NCBI RefSeq assembly: GCF_021129175.1
Contig: NZ_JAJOHV010000057.1
Span: 1-64,000, forward strand
DNA length: 64,000 nt
From: Chromobacterium piscinae
Lineage (GTDB): Bacteria > Pseudomonadota > Gammaproteobacteria > Burkholderiales > Chromobacteriaceae
Direction: 5' to 3'
Shown here: positions 49,971 through 59,127 of the stretch, piece by piece
Position numbering within the stretch: the first letter of the stretch is position 1
How the letters are laid out: the number at the start of each line of letters is the position of its first letter
The notes under the pieces: generated by a model
Told to the model about the DNA's origin: nothing
The model's input: only the letters and a program-made list of their open reading frames with translations
Databases searched by the model: none
Made by a program: the position numbers and the translations under genes

Positions 49971-49999
49971 CCGCATGCCTTGCCGGCATGCGGTTTTTT
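49971..49999 (+). terminator. Intrinsic terminator after GDSL esterase 2
   Basis: CCGCATGCC and GGCATGCGG (49971-49979, 49985-49993) form a perfect stem followed by TTTTTT, between convergent genes. Confidence 0.87.
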
Positions 50000-50053
50000 A
50001 TCGCCGGCGCGTTGCGAGTGACGGCAGATTCGCGCGGCCGTGATGGGCGATGA

Positions 50054-51295
50054 CTAGAGACCGAGCTGGAAACGCAGCGCCAGGTACGCGCCGGAGACGG
50101 CCAGGGTCGCCAGGGTGATCGGCACGCCGACGCGGGCGTGGCGTTTCCAGTCGATGGCGACGCCGCGCCTGGCGGCGGCATCGACGACGATGATGTTGGC
50201 GATGCTGCCCACAATCAGCAGATTGCCCGACAGCGTGCTGACCAGCGCCAACAGCAGGCCGCTTGTCTCGTGATGGGCGACGGGCAACAGCAGCATCACT
50301 GCCGGGACGTTGGAGACGATGTTGGACAGCAGGAAGGTGGCGGCGAACAAGGGGCCCGGCTGCTCCAGCCGCACGCCGAGCGCGGCCAGGCCGGCGACGG
50401 CGTCCGATGGGATCCCGGTGCGTTGCAGCGCATGGTTGACGACGAACAGGCTCATGAACAGAACCAGCAGCTCCCAGTCGACCAGCCCCAGCATCTTGCG
50501 GGAATGCAGCTGGCGGCTCATCAGCAAGATGCCCGCGCCGATGAGCGCCATGTGCTCCCTGGGCCACGGCGCCGCCAGGAACGCCGCCAGCAGCGCCGCG
50601 GCGATGACGAGGCCTTTCGCGGTTTGCCAGCCATCGAAAGGCGCGCCCGCGCGCGGCGGCTCGGCGGCAGGAGCCTCGGCGGGGCCGGCATCCAGCCAGC
50701 GGCCGCCGGTTTGCCGTACGATCAACGCCCAGCATGCCAGCAGTCCGAATCCAACCGGGATGGCGGCGGCCAGGAAATAGCCGCCAAAGTCCAGGCGCAG
50801 CGTCTGGCCGATCAGCATGTTCTGGGGATTGCCGATCAGCGTCGCGGCCGAGCCGATGTTGGAGGCGCAGGCCAGCGCCAGCAGGAACGGGACCGGGTCG
50901 AGCCGGCGCTGCCTGCAGACGTCGATCAAGACCGGGGCGACGGCTAGGCAGACGATGTCGTTGCTGAATACCGCCGACAGCGCCGCGCTGACGACGGTCA
51001 GCGCCGCCAGCAGTCCGGCGGGGCCAAGCGACAGGGTCGCCAATTTGCGGGTCACCCAGTCGTAGAAGCCGCCGAGGCGCATCTGCGCCGATATCACCAT
51101 GAAGGCGAACAGCAATATCAGCGTGGGCAGATGCATGGAGGCCACCGCTTGCTCGAGGCTCAGCGCGTTGACGCCGATCAGCGCGATCGCGCCGAGCAGC
51201 GCGACGCCGGTCCGGTCAAGCTGCAGGAACGGCAGTCCGCCGAGAATCATGCCGAGATAGACGATGAGGAAGATGGCGAGGATGGTCGTGGTCAT
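50054..51295 (-). CDS. SLC13/ArsB-type anion permease
   Basis: The 413-residue protein from ATG 51295 has about ten to eleven hydrophobic helices. The segments LSAVFSNDIVCLAVAPVLIDV, LACASNIGSAATLIGNPQNMLIG and LSNIVSNVPAVMLLLPVAHHE are the paired S-N-x-x-x-x and G-N-P-x-N motifs of the ion-transporter (IT) superfamily, as in CitM, ArsB and SLC13. It probably moves an organic or inorganic anion coupled to Na+ or H+. Specific substrate cannot be told. Earlier in-frame starts (51316, 51406) are possible but unsupported by a ribosome site. Confidence 0.85.
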   Translation of the reverse strand: MTTTILAIFLIVYLGMILGGLPFLQLDRTGVALLGAIALIGVNALSLEQAVASMHLPTLILLFAFMVISAQMRLGGFYDWVTRKLATLSLGPAGLLAALTVVSAALSAVFSNDIVCLAVAPVLIDVCRQRRLDPVPFLLALACASNIGSAATLIGNPQNMLIGQTLRLDFGGYFLAAAIPVGFGLLACWALIVRQTGGRWLDAGPAEAPAAEPPRAGAPFDGWQTAKGLVIAAALLAAFLAAPWPREHMALIGAGILLMSRQLHSRKMLGLVDWELLVLFMSLFVVNHALQRTGIPSDAVAGLAALGVRLEQPGPLFAATFLLSNIVSNVPAVMLLLPVAHHETSGLLLALVSTLSGNLLIVGSIANIIVVDAAARRGVAIDWKRHARVGVPITLATLAVSGAYLALRFQLGL

Positions 51296-51416
51296 GTGGT
51301 AAGCGCCGGTGCGCATCGGCCTGCCCGGAGGCCGGCCGAGCTTGGGAGTGGAAGAGGCGGCTGTTTCATGGCGGCCTGGGGGCGGTTGCGCGCGCGGCAT
51401 GCCCATGGCGAGGAGG

Positions 51417-52208
51417 CTACTGGTTGGCGCGAACCCAGCGGTGCCATTGCGAGAACAGTTCCGGCGTGATCGCGCCGATCACCGAGCGTTTCCACACCAC
51501 GTCGGTCCAGTAGTCGTCGGTGTTGAGGCTAGCGAGGCAAGCGCCGGCTTCTTCGGCGATGACGGCGCCGGCGGCGTAGTCCCACAGCCGCTGGCCGCCG
51601 TGCAGGTAGAGGTCGTAGCGGCCGGCGGCCAGGAAGCACCAGTCCAGCGTGCTGGAGCCCATATTGCGCTGGCTGCCGCACGGCGCCACGCTGCCGATGC
51701 GGGCCGCCAGCTTGCCGGAGCGCAGGTATTTGACTTCGACGCTGGCGATGGCGTCGCCCATGCAGTTATTGATGGTTTTCAGCGGCAGCCGATGGCCGTT
51801 CAGCCAGGCGCCCTGCCCGCGGCGGGCGTAGAACATCTCGTCCGACACCGGGTTGTAGATCACGCCCAGCTCGCTGCGGCCATCCACCATCAGGCCGACC
51901 GAGATCGCGAAATAGGGCAGGCCGTTGACGAAGTTGGTAGTGCCGTCTATCGGGTCCACCACCCACAGTCCGTTGCGGTTGGCCGCCCACAGCGCGTCCT
52001 GTTCGTCGCGCTCCATTTCCTCGCCCAGCACCGGATGAGGCAGGATGGCGGGCAGGCGCCGCTGCAGTTCTTCCTGGCAGGCGAGATCGGCCTCGGTGAA
52101 CAGGGTGCCGTCGTCCTTGCGGCTCTTGCCGACGCGCAAAAAGCGCGGCATCACCTCGCGGGCGGCCACGTCGCGTACCAGCTGCATCACCTGTTCTAGC
52201 ACCTGCAT
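51417..52208 (-). CDS. suhB: Inositol monophosphatase family protein (SuhB-like)
   Basis: The 263-residue protein has the family metal-binding motifs: GEEMERDEQ (E-E), WVVDPIDGTTNFVNGLP with D-P-I-D-G-T-T-N-F, and QRLWDYAAGAVIAEEAGA with W-D-x-A-A-G. It hydrolyses myo-inositol-1-phosphate; in proteobacteria SuhB also works as an rRNA-antitermination factor. The family includes CysQ and other phosphatases, so the name is by closest motif fit. GGGAGAAAAGG precedes ATG 52208. Confidence 0.87.
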   Translation of the reverse strand: MQVLEQVMQLVRDVAAREVMPRFLRVGKSRKDDGTLFTEADLACQEELQRRLPAILPHPVLGEEMERDEQDALWAANRNGLWVVDPIDGTTNFVNGLPYFAISVGLMVDGRSELGVIYNPVSDEMFYARRGQGAWLNGHRLPLKTINNCMGDAIASVEVKYLRSGKLAARIGSVAPCGSQRNMGSSTLDWCFLAAGRYDLYLHGGQRLWDYAAGAVIAEEAGACLASLNTDDYWTDVVWKRSVIGAITPELFSQWHRWVRANQ

Positions 52209-52302
52209 CCTTTTCTCCCTGCGTGGTTTCCGCGCGAAAGCGGTTTGCCGAATGGAGCAAACCTAGCAAAATACCGGTATCAACAGCGACTTTCAATATC
52301 CG

Positions 52303-53028
52303 ATGCCAAGGTTTTATCTCGATGCCGACCTCGCGGTCGGCCAGCAGCTGTCCCTGCCCGATGCTGTAGTGCGTCATATCCAAGTATTGCGGCTGAACGC
52401 CGGCGACGCCATCACGCTGTTCAACGGCCGCGGCGGCGAGTACCAGGCCGCGCTCTGTGCGGTGATGAAGCGCGACGCGCAATGCGTGGTCGAGCGCTTC
52501 GACCACGTTTCACGTGAAACCCCACTGTGGCTGGGCCTGGCCCAGGGCATTTCCGGCGGCGACAAGATGGAGTTCACGCTACAGAAGGGCGTGGAGATGG
52601 GGGTGTCGGTGTTCCAGCCCATCGCCGCCGGCCGCTCGGTGGTGAAGCTCAGCGGCGAGCGCGCCGACAAGCGCGTCGCGCGCTGGCAGGAGATCGTGAT
52701 CTCCGCCTGCGAGCAGAGCGGCCGCAACACGGTGCCGCAAGTGCTGCCCATCCTGACGCTGAACGAATGGCTGGCGCGGCGGCAGGAGGCCGATATCCGG
52801 CTGATCCTGTCTCCGCGCGGCGACAAAAGCTTGGCCCAACTGGCCGATAGGCCGGCGCGCAGCTGGTTGATGGCGGGGCCGGAGGGCGGTTTTTCTGCGC
52901 AGGAGGAGGACGCGGCGCTGGCGGCCGGCTGGACGCCGCTGAAGCTGGGGCCGCGCATCCTGCGCACCGAGACCGCGGCGCTGGCGGCGGTGGCGGCGAT
53001 GCAGGCGGTGTGGGGGGATTACCGCTAA
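52303..53028 (+). CDS. rsmE: 16S rRNA (uracil-1498-N3)-methyltransferase RsmE
   Basis: The 241-residue SPOUT enzyme starts with MPRFYLDADLAVGQQLSLPDAVVRHIQVLRL, a PUA-like N-terminal domain. Its knot region has QGISGGDKMEFTLQKGVEMGV, LMAGPEGGFSAQEE and LKLGPRILRTETAALAAVAAMQ, all standard RsmE motifs. It methylates U1498 in the decoding centre. A perfect parS palindrome is encoded within HVSRET (52507-52520). It is convergent with the following HD-GYP gene and divergent from suhB. Confidence 0.95.
   Translation: MPRFYLDADLAVGQQLSLPDAVVRHIQVLRLNAGDAITLFNGRGGEYQAALCAVMKRDAQCVVERFDHVSRETPLWLGLAQGISGGDKMEFTLQKGVEMGVSVFQPIAAGRSVVKLSGERADKRVARWQEIVISACEQSGRNTVPQVLPILTLNEWLARRQEADIRLILSPRGDKSLAQLADRPARSWLMAGPEGGFSAQEEDAALAAGWTPLKLGPRILRTETAALAAVAAMQAVWGDYR
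52507..52520. other. parS-core site 5, inside rsmE
   Basis: GTTTCACGTGAAAC is a perfect 14-base palindrome identical to site 2. It is again read as GTT TCA CGT GAA ACC (VSRET), the same unusual codon run in an unrelated gene. Confidence 0.65.
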
Positions 53029-53127
53029 GGCGCGTCAACCCGGAGGGGAGGCGCGCCGACTATGCCGCCGCGGACGAACGATGAATGCTCGGAAATGCGG
53101 TGCGTCACTCCCTTGAGGTGGCGCCCC

Positions 53128-54342
53128 TTATAGAAAGCGCAGCGGGTCGATGTGCCATTTCTCCGGCGACTCGTGCTTGACGATGCGGTCGCCGCCGCCG
53201 AAGCCCATCTTGCGCGACAAGTCGACGATTTCCGGCGCGATGTGAGTATTGCTCTTGGTGCTGAAAAACACTTTCACCTTGGGCGAGACCAGATTGTTGT
53301 CGTTTTGCTCGATCACCACGCCCAGCCGGCCGCTCTCCAGCCGCACCAGGGTGCCGATCGGATAGATGCCTATCACCCGCATGAAGGCTTGCACCAGTTC
53401 CGGGTTGAAGTGGAATTTCGACCATTCGTAGATCTTGCGCAGCGCGTCGGTCGGCGACATGCCCTGGTGGTAACAGCGTTCGGAGGTGAGGGCGTCGTAG
53501 ACGTCGACGATGGCGGCCATCTGTCCCAGCTGCGAAATCTGTTCGCCCTTCAGTCCGGCTGGATAGCCGCTGCCGTCGTGGCGCTCGTGATGCTGGCCGG
53601 CCACCAGCACCGCGGTTTCCGAGATGCCGCGGGTGGCGTGCAGAATCTTCTGGCTTTCCACCACGTGGCACTTCATCACTTGGAATTCCTGCTCGGTCAG
53701 CTTGCCCGGCTTGTTCAGGATCTCGTTGGGCACCTTCATCTTGCCGATGTCGTGCAGCATGCCGCCGATGCCGGCGTGGTGTATCACTTCCTTGCTCATG
53801 CCCAGGCCGTTGCAGAAGCTGACCATCAGCGCGCCGACGCTGACCGAATGCTGGAAAGTGTAGTTGTCCTTGTCCTTGATCCGGCACAGCGACAGCAGCG
53901 CGCCGCCGTTGCGCAGAATGGATTCGGTCAGCTTTTCCACCTGCGGCTCCACTTGCTCCAGCTCCACCTGCTTGCCCAGTCGCACGTCCTGCAGGATGTC
54001 GCGGACGATCTGGTTGGCTTCGTCGTGGATGACCCGGGCGCGGCCGAATTCTTCCGCCGCCTCCACGCGGCGGACCACCGTGCTCTCGCGGGAGGCGATT
54101 TCGCGCAGCTCGCTTTCCAGTTGCTTGCGCACTTCGCCTTCGCTGCGGGCGGAGGGCAGGTCCAGGCCCTTGCGGGTATCGATGTAGACTTCGTGAATGC
54201 CGGCGTCGGCGATTTTCTGGATCTCGCTGTCGTCCTTCACCTTGAAGCGGTTGATCAGAAAAGGGTGGGACATCCAGTCGCAGTTCAGGTCGTGGATGTA
54301 CATGCCGACTTTTAGCTCGCTGACATCAATGCACTTGATCAT
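53128..54342 (-). CDS. HD-GYP phosphodiesterase with DUF3391 N-terminal domain
   Basis: The 404-residue protein begins with a DUF3391 domain ([23 protein letters not shown]...; [18 protein letters not shown]). The HD-GYP core follows: [86 protein letters not shown]. It should hydrolyse cyclic di-GMP in the cytosol. The C-terminal ~100 residues hold a beta-rich segment ([20 protein letters not shown]) common in this subgroup. It is the second HD-GYP protein in the window. Confidence 0.93.
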   Translation of the reverse strand: MIKCIDVSELKVGMYIHDLNCDWMSHPFLINRFKVKDDSEIQKIADAGIHEVYIDTRKGLDLPSARSEGEVRKQLESELREIASRESTVVRRVEAAEEFGRARVIHDEANQIVRDILQDVRLGKQVELEQVEPQVEKLTESILRNGGALLSLCRIKDKDNYTFQHSVSVGALMVSFCNGLGMSKEVIHHAGIGGMLHDIGKMKVPNEILNKPGKLTEQEFQVMKCHVVESQKILHATRGISETAVLVAGQHHERHDGSGYPAGLKGEQISQLGQMAAIVDVYDALTSERCYHQGMSPTDALRKIYEWSKFHFNPELVQAFMRVIGIYPIGTLVRLESGRLGVVIEQNDNNLVSPKVKVFFSTKSNTHIAPEIVDLSRKMGFGGGDRIVKHESPEKWHIDPLRFL

Positions 54343-54518
54343 GGCGCTTGGCGGCCTGCTGCCGCGGAGTGGAATTCAGCAAATCGTCGCGGTGCGACGG
54401 ATCGGGCCGGCGCCCTGGCGGACAAGGCGTCTTTTTTTCAGCATCAGCCGGAGCGGGCGGATTTGCAAGAATCCGGCCGCCGAAGGCGATTGCCGCCGCC
54501 CATTCCATGGGCGAGGAC

Positions 54519-54548
54519 TTGCCGAGTGCGGCGATCATGGGATATATT
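54519..54548 (+). promoter_or_regulatory. Candidate pyrBI promoter
   Basis: TTGCCG (54519-54524) and TATATT (54543-54548) are separated by 18 bases. Transcription would begin about 20-25 bases before a short leader frame. Confidence 0.5.
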
Positions 54549-54575
54549 CCCGCAGTTTTGTTCGGAACGGATGTA

Positions 54576-54695
54576 ATGAGACAAGCAGCATGGCAGCGAA
54601 GCGGCATCAGCGACACCCTTGCGGGCGGCGCGGCGGCGTTGCTGCGAGGCGCGGCCGTTCCCGACATTCCCGCATTCACGAAAAAAAGCCCCTGA
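54576..54695 (+). CDS. Putative pyrBI leader peptide
   Basis: A 39-residue frame ([18 protein letters not shown]...) ends with a TGA at 54693-54695, inside the terminator hairpin of pyrBI. In enteric bacteria the pyrL leader peptide has the same placement: close coupling of ribosome and polymerase when UTP is scarce stops the hairpin from forming. The weak ribosome site (GGA at -7) and the lack of a marked U-rich pause stretch are differences from E. coli. No homology to PyrL is claimed; the call rests on position. Confidence 0.5.
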   Translation: MRQAAWQRSGISDTLAGGAAALLRGAAVPDIPAFTKKSP

Positions 54696-54713
54696 CGACA
54701 GGGGCTTTTTTTT
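54681..54713 (+). terminator. pyrBI attenuator hairpin
   Basis: AAAAAAAGCCCCTG (54681-54694) pairs with CAGGGGCTTTTTTTT (54699-54713) around ACGA: a strong intrinsic terminator 33 bases before pyrB, hence between promoter and structural genes. Confidence 0.8.
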
Positions 54714-54745
54714 CGCCCGCAACCGCCAACACGAGGAAAGCGACC

Positions 54746-55666
54746 ATGGCCAATCCACTGTACCGGAAACACATCATCTCCATACCCGACTTCAGCCGCG
54801 AGGAACTGGAACTGGTGGTGGACACCGCCGCTCGCCTCAAGCAAAACCCGCGCGGCGACCTGTTGCAGGACAAACTGGTGGCCAGCTGCTTCTTCGAACC
54901 GTCCACCCGCACCCGCTTGTCGTTCGAGACCGCGGTGCAGCGTCTGGGCGGCAACATCATCGGCTTCGCCGACGGCGGCAACACCAGCGCCAAGAAGGGC
55001 GAGACGCTGGCCGACTCGATCAAGATCATCAGCTCCTACACCGACGCGGTGGTGATGCGCCATCCGAAAGAGGGCGCGGCGCGCCTGGCCAGCGAGTTCT
55101 CGGCGGTGCCGGTGATCAATGGCGGCGATGGTTCCAACCAGCATCCGACCCAGACCTTGCTCGACCTGTTCTCCATCCGCGAAACCCAGGGCCGGCTGGA
55201 CGGCCTGAGCGTCGCCTTCGCCGGCGACCTGAAGTACGGCCGCACCGTGCACTCGCTGGCGCAGGCGCTGTCGCTGTTCGGCGCGCGCTTCTACTTCGTG
55301 TCGCCGGAAGTGCTGGCGATGCCGGACTATATCTGCGAGGAGTTGGACGAGAAGGGCATTTCGTACACGGTGGCGGCCAGCCTGGAGGAAGTGATTCCCG
55401 AGGTGGACGTGCTGTACATGACCCGGGTGCAGCGCGAGCGTTTCGACGAGGCCGAGTTCCGGAAGATCCAGGGCCAGTACGCGCTGCGCGCCGACATGCT
55501 GAAGAACGCCCGCTCGGGCATGAAGGTGCTGCATCCGCTGCCGCGCGTCGACGAGATCGCGGTGGATGTGGACGCCACGCCGCACGCCTACTACTTCGAG
55601 CAGGCGAAGAACGGCGTCTACGCGCGCCAGGCGCTGCTATCGCTGGTGTTGAACGAAACCGTGTAA
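54746..55666 (+). CDS. pyrB: Aspartate carbamoyltransferase catalytic subunit PyrB
   Basis: The 306-residue enzyme carries [15 protein letters not shown] (carbamoyl-phosphate motif S-T-R-T-R), the mobile lysine loop [37 protein letters not shown] and [11 protein letters not shown]. It condenses carbamoyl phosphate and aspartate in pyrimidine synthesis. It pairs with pyrI 24 bases downstream, so the holoenzyme should be the class B, allosterically regulated dodecamer. GAGGAAAG precedes ATG 54746. Confidence 0.97.
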   Translation: MANPLYRKHIISIPDFSREELELVVDTAARLKQNPRGDLLQDKLVASCFFEPSTRTRLSFETAVQRLGGNIIGFADGGNTSAKKGETLADSIKIISSYTDAVVMRHPKEGAARLASEFSAVPVINGGDGSNQHPTQTLLDLFSIRETQGRLDGLSVAFAGDLKYGRTVHSLAQALSLFGARFYFVSPEVLAMPDYICEELDEKGISYTVAASLEEVIPEVDVLYMTRVQRERFDEAEFRKIQGQYALRADMLKNARSGMKVLHPLPRVDEIAVDVDATPHAYYFEQAKNGVYARQALLSLVLNETV

Positions 55667-55690
55667 TCAGGCAAGCAAAGGATAAAGACC

Positions 55691-56149
55691 ATGCAATACA
55701 CCCGCACCGTGGAAGCGCTGAAGCAAGGCACCGTGATCGACCACATCCCGGCTGGCGAAGGCGTCAAGATCCTGCGCCTGTTCAAGCTGACCGAAACCGG
55801 CGAGCGCGTCACCGTAGGCCTCAATCTGGTCAGCCGCCACATGGGCAGCAAGGACCTGATCAAGGTGGAGAATGTGGCCTTGACCGAGGAGCAGGCCAAT
55901 GAGCTGGCCCTATTCGCACCGAAAGCGACAGTAAACGTCATCGACAACTTCGAAGTTGTAAAAAAGCATAAATTGACCCTGCCAGACGCGGTGGAGGGCA
56001 TTTTCTCCTGCCCTAATTCCAATTGCATTTCGCATAATGAGCCGGTGAAGAGCGTCTTCTACGTAAAAACACTGGGTCATGACACAAAAATGAAGTGCAA
56101 GTATTGCGAAAAGGTGTTCAGTAGAGATATTGTTGCAGAGGTGCGCTGA
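55691..56149 (+). CDS. pyrI: Aspartate carbamoyltransferase regulatory subunit PyrI
   Basis: The 152-residue protein has the allosteric domain ([37 protein letters not shown]) and the C-terminal zinc domain with C-x-x-x-x-C (CPNSNC) and C-x-x-C (CKYC) that contacts PyrB. It binds CTP/UTP (inhibition) and ATP (activation). Its 3' half is visibly AT-richer than neighbouring genes. A terminator follows about 75 bases later. Confidence 0.97.
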   Translation: MQYTRTVEALKQGTVIDHIPAGEGVKILRLFKLTETGERVTVGLNLVSRHMGSKDLIKVENVALTEEQANELALFAPKATVNVIDNFEVVKKHKLTLPDAVEGIFSCPNSNCISHNEPVKSVFYVKTLGHDTKMKCKYCEKVFSRDIVAEVR

Positions 56150-56220
56150 GTCGTACAAAGGATGAGATAGAGAAATATCAAGAAAACACTGCATTCGACA
56201 GTGGTAGTAAAAATAGGAAT

Positions 56221-56248
56221 AGCGCCGCGGGAGACCGCGGCGCTTTTC
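56221..56248 (+). terminator. Terminator of pyrBI
   Basis: AGCGCCGCGG and CCGCGGCGCT (56221-56230, 56235-56244) form a perfect ten-base stem with loop GAGA, then TTTC. Confidence 0.75.
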
Positions 56249-56320
56249 ATTTATTGCGACTCGCGGCAAGCAAGCGCGCGGGAGCGGGGCCGCCCCGAGG
56301 TCCCTGGAGGCGATCGAACG

Positions 56321-57637
56321 ATGAAGCCATGGTGGCGGCGTCATGCTTTTGTCTTGAATTTGCCGTTGGCTGCCGCATGCGGTGCGTTGGGGGCTTTGCT
56401 GGTGCTAGGCTTTCAATTCGCATTGCATGCGATCGAGCAGGCGCTGAGCGGGCGCAGCGGCAGCCTGGTCGAGATCGCGCGGCAATTGGCGCCCTGGCAA
56501 CGCGCGCTGGCGCCGGCGTTGGGCGGCTTGCTGGCCGGGCTGGTGCTGGAACAGGGGCGGCATCTGCTGCGCGGCGCCGCCGAAGGCGATTACCTGGAGG
56601 CGGTACGGGTCGGCGACGGCCGTCTTAGTCTGCGCCGCACCCTGGTCAACAGCCTCTCTTCCCTGTGCACGGTAGCCAGCGGCGGCTCCATCGGCCGCGA
56701 GGGCGCGATGGTGGCGCTGGCCGCGCTGGGCGGCTCGCTGCTGGCCCGGCTTGCGGCGCAGGGCTTGCCGCGGCGGCGCCTGTTGGTGGCCTGCGGCATC
56801 GCCGCCGGCTGGGCCGCCGCTTATCATGCGCCGCTGGCCGCGGTCGTCTTCGTCTGCGAGGTGGTGTGGCGGCGGCTGGACTGGCGCGCGCTGCCGGCGC
56901 TGCTGCTGGCCGCCCTGACCGCCAGCCTCACCGTGGATAGGCTGTTCGGCCTTTCTCCTCTATACCAACCCGCTCCTCTGACCGCTCCCGATCATCTGGC
57001 GCTGGCCGGCTACTGCCTGCTGGCCTTGCTGCTGGGCGCCGCTTCTCCGCTGTTCATGGGCGCGATGGAGCTGGGCCGCCGCGCGCTGGGCAGATTGCAA
57101 CTGCGCTTGCCGTGGCGGATGGCCCTGGGCGGCGCGGTGGTGGGCGGTTTGGCTTGGTTCTGGCCGCAGATGTGGGGCAATGGCTACAGCACGGTGTCGT
57201 GGCTGCTGGTCAGCGATCCCGGTTGGCAATTGGTGCTGACGCTGCTGGTGTGCAAGCTGGCCGCGACGGCGGCCACCAGCGGCTCCGGCGCGGTGGGAGG
57301 GATTTTCACGCCGATGCTGTTCGCCGGCGCGGCTGGCGGCGCGCTGGCCTGCCAATTGTTGAACTTGTTGCTGCCGGGCTGGTTGCCGGCGGGCGGGGCG
57401 GCATTGGTGGGGATGGCCGCCTTCCTTGCAGCCACCGCGCGCGCGCCGGTGCTGGCGGCGCTGATGCTGATGGAGCTGACCGGCGCCTATGCGATGCTGC
57501 CGCCGGTGGCGCTGGCCGCATGGCTGGCGGCCAGGATAAGCCGCCGGGTGGGCGGCCGGGTGGGTGGCCGCGCGCTGTACCAGGACGAAGCGGAGATCAG
57601 GCGTCCGGCGCCGGGCCGCTGCTGGTTTCGTCGATGA
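56321..57637 (+). CDS. ClC-family chloride channel/antiporter
   Basis: The 438-residue protein with many hydrophobic helices has the ClC selectivity-filter motifs: GSIGREGAMVALAALGG (G-R-E-G-x-x-V with the gating glutamate), ACGIAAGWAAAYHAPLAAVVFVCE (family G-x-x-A-x-x-x-A-P-L-x-G), and GSGAVGGIFTPMLFAGAAGG (G-x-F-x-P). The usual G-R-E-G-P has alanine in place of proline. No CBS domains are present, as in many bacterial members. It may export chloride or fluoride or exchange H+/Cl-. Start 56321 has GGAGG nine bases upstream. Its 3' end overlaps the convergent GNAT gene by 41 bases. Confidence 0.9.
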   Translation: MKPWWRRHAFVLNLPLAAACGALGALLVLGFQFALHAIEQALSGRSGSLVEIARQLAPWQRALAPALGGLLAGLVLEQGRHLLRGAAEGDYLEAVRVGDGRLSLRRTLVNSLSSLCTVASGGSIGREGAMVALAALGGSLLARLAAQGLPRRRLLVACGIAAGWAAAYHAPLAAVVFVCEVVWRRLDWRALPALLLAALTASLTVDRLFGLSPLYQPAPLTAPDHLALAGYCLLALLLGAASPLFMGAMELGRRALGRLQLRLPWRMALGGAVVGGLAWFWPQMWGNGYSTVSWLLVSDPGWQLVLTLLVCKLAATAATSGSGAVGGIFTPMLFAGAAGGALACQLLNLLLPGWLPAGGAALVGMAAFLAATARAPVLAALMLMELTGAYAMLPPVALAAWLAARISRRVGGRVGGRALYQDEAEIRRPAPGRCWFRR

Positions 57638-58121
57638 AGCGCTGCAGGTAGACCAGATCCAGCCAGCGGCCGAACTTGAAGCCGACTTGCGGCAAGCGGC
57701 CCACCTGGACGAAGCCCAGTTTTTCGTGGAAGCGGATCGATCCCTCGTTGTCGGCGTCGACAGCGCCCAGAATGGTGTGCTTGCCCAGCGCCTGGGCATA
57801 GGGGAGCAAAGCCTGTACCAGCGCGGTGCCTATGCCCTGGCCGCGGGCGTCGGCGGTCAGGTGCACGCTGTGTTCGACGGTGAAGCGGTAGCCGGGGCGG
57901 GCGCGGAAATCGCCGAAGCTGGAAAAGCCCAGCGCGCGGCCGTTCTCGTCCTCCGCCAGCAGCACCGGGTAGCCAGCGGCGGCGCGGTCCTGGAACCAGA
58001 TGGCGAACTCCCCCGGCGTCAGCGGATCGTCGTTGTAGACGGCGGTGGTGGTGGCGATCACTTCGTTGTAGATGTCGAGTATCGCAGCCAGGTCTTCAAG
58101 AGTGGCTTCACGAATCTGCAT
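57597..58121 (-). CDS. PAT-type GNAT acetyltransferase (phosphinothricin/methionine-sulfoximine family)
   Basis: The 174-residue protein has the PAT family order: IREATLEDLAAILDIYNEVIATTTAVYNDDPLT, GYPVLLAEDENGRALGFSSFGDFRARPGYRFTVEHSVHL (R-x-G-Y-x-x-T-V-E-x-S-V), ARGQGIGTALVQALLPYA, and IGAVDADNEGSIRFHEKLGFVQVGRLPQVGFKFGRWLDLVYLQ (conserved G-x-K-F-x-R-W-L-D). It acetylates phosphinothricin-like or methionine-sulfoximine substrates; resistance in vivo is not proven. AAGGACAG precedes ATG 58121. Confidence 0.9.
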   Translation of the reverse strand: MQIREATLEDLAAILDIYNEVIATTTAVYNDDPLTPGEFAIWFQDRAAAGYPVLLAEDENGRALGFSSFGDFRARPGYRFTVEHSVHLTADARGQGIGTALVQALLPYAQALGKHTILGAVDADNEGSIRFHEKLGFVQVGRLPQVGFKFGRWLDLVYLQRFIDETSSGPAPDA

Positions 58122-58186
58122 GTTCTGTCCTTGCTTGAGGTCGTTCGGGGCCTTGAGCCAAGGCCTGAGCAATTAACGTACCAGTA

Positions 58187-59074
58187 TTAACCGACGGGAG
58201 CGATTTTCTTGCGCGGGCTGCGCTTCTTGCGCGGCGGCGCGGCGCTTTCCTCTGGCGGGGTCGGCGTCTCGACGGGCGCCGCCGGCTCGATGACGGCGGG
58301 CTCGCCATCGTGGCGCAGCCGGATCTCGCTGTGCAGCTTGGAGCCGTTCCGGCTCTCCTGCACGGTCAGGAAGTCCAGTTTCTTCACCATCTGCGACAGG
58401 CGGCCATGGCCCCAGTTGCGCGGGTCGAACGAGGGGTCGTTCTTGGCGAGATAGGAGCCGACGGCCGACAGTTCGGCCCAGCCGCTGTCGCGCGCCACCG
58501 CCTCGATCGCCGAGGTGAACATGTCTTGCAACGGGTGTTTTTCCCTGTGCGGCGCGGCTTTGGCGCGCGAGCGGCTGTTGCGGGCTTTGGGCTTGTCTGC
58601 TGCCGTCGCCGTCTCTGGTTTCGGCTTGGCCGGCGGCGCCGGGCGCAGAATCTCGGTGAACACGAATTTGTCGCAGGCGGCGATGAAGGGGCGAGGCGTC
58701 TTCGATTGCTCGCCCAGGCCGATCACGGTCAGGCCGCCTTCGCGCAGCCGGGTGGCCAGGCGGGTGAAGTCGCTGTCGGAGGATACCAGGCAGAAACCGT
58801 CGAAATTGCCGGTGTAGAGCAGATCCATCGCGTCGATGATCAGCGCCGAGTCGGTGGAGTTCTTGCCCTTGGTGTAGGCGAACTGCTGCATCGGCGAGAT
58901 CGCATACTGGTGCAGCACTTCCTTCCAGCCCTTGAGCTGGGTGGTGGTCCAGTCGCCGTAGGCGCGCTTGACGATGGCGGTTCCGTACTTGGCCACCTCG
59001 GCCAGCAGCTCGGCGATCAGCGAGGACTGGGCGTTGTCGGCGTCTATCAGCACCGCCAGTTTGCGGTTTTCCAT
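58187..59074 (-). CDS. NYN-domain (LabA/DUF88) nuclease with C-terminal LOTUS/OST-HTH domain
   Basis: In the 295-residue protein, residues 1-150 form a NYN/PIN-like fold with acidic site residues (LAVLIDADNAQSS, KNSTDSALIIDAMDLLY, GFCLVSSDSDFTRLATRLRE). A basic linker (PKARNSRSRAKAAPHREKHP) leads to an OST-HTH/LOTUS domain (SGWAELSAVGSYLAKNDPSFDPRNWGHGRLSQMVKKLDFL), then a Lys/Pro-rich tail. Similar NYN-LOTUS proteins are thought to bind or cut RNA. Start 59074 chosen at MENRKL; the 9-residue upstream extension lacks support. It stands alone. Confidence 0.87.
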   Translation of the reverse strand: MENRKLAVLIDADNAQSSLIAELLAEVAKYGTAIVKRAYGDWTTTQLKGWKEVLHQYAISPMQQFAYTKGKNSTDSALIIDAMDLLYTGNFDGFCLVSSDSDFTRLATRLREGGLTVIGLGEQSKTPRPFIAACDKFVFTEILRPAPPAKPKPETATAADKPKARNSRSRAKAAPHREKHPLQDMFTSAIEAVARDSGWAELSAVGSYLAKNDPSFDPRNWGHGRLSQMVKKLDFLTVQESRNGSKLHSEIRLRHDGEPAVIEPAAPVETPTPPEESAAPPRKKRSPRKKIAPVG

Positions 59075-59127
59075 TGAGTCTTTCGGGTAGGGCGACAGCA
59101 CATGCTATGCCGGGGCTTTCCCGGCTG

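Noticed and set aside
53030-53127. GGCGCG-rich imperfect hairpins between rsmE and the HD-GYP gene as a further REP element
   Set aside because: There is no GTAG head and the pairing is poor; probably an ordinary convergent-gene spacer.
54348-54575. Upstream extension of the pyrBI leader frame
   Set aside because: It lies upstream of the likely promoter and its codon use looks random; only the part from 54576 is plausible.
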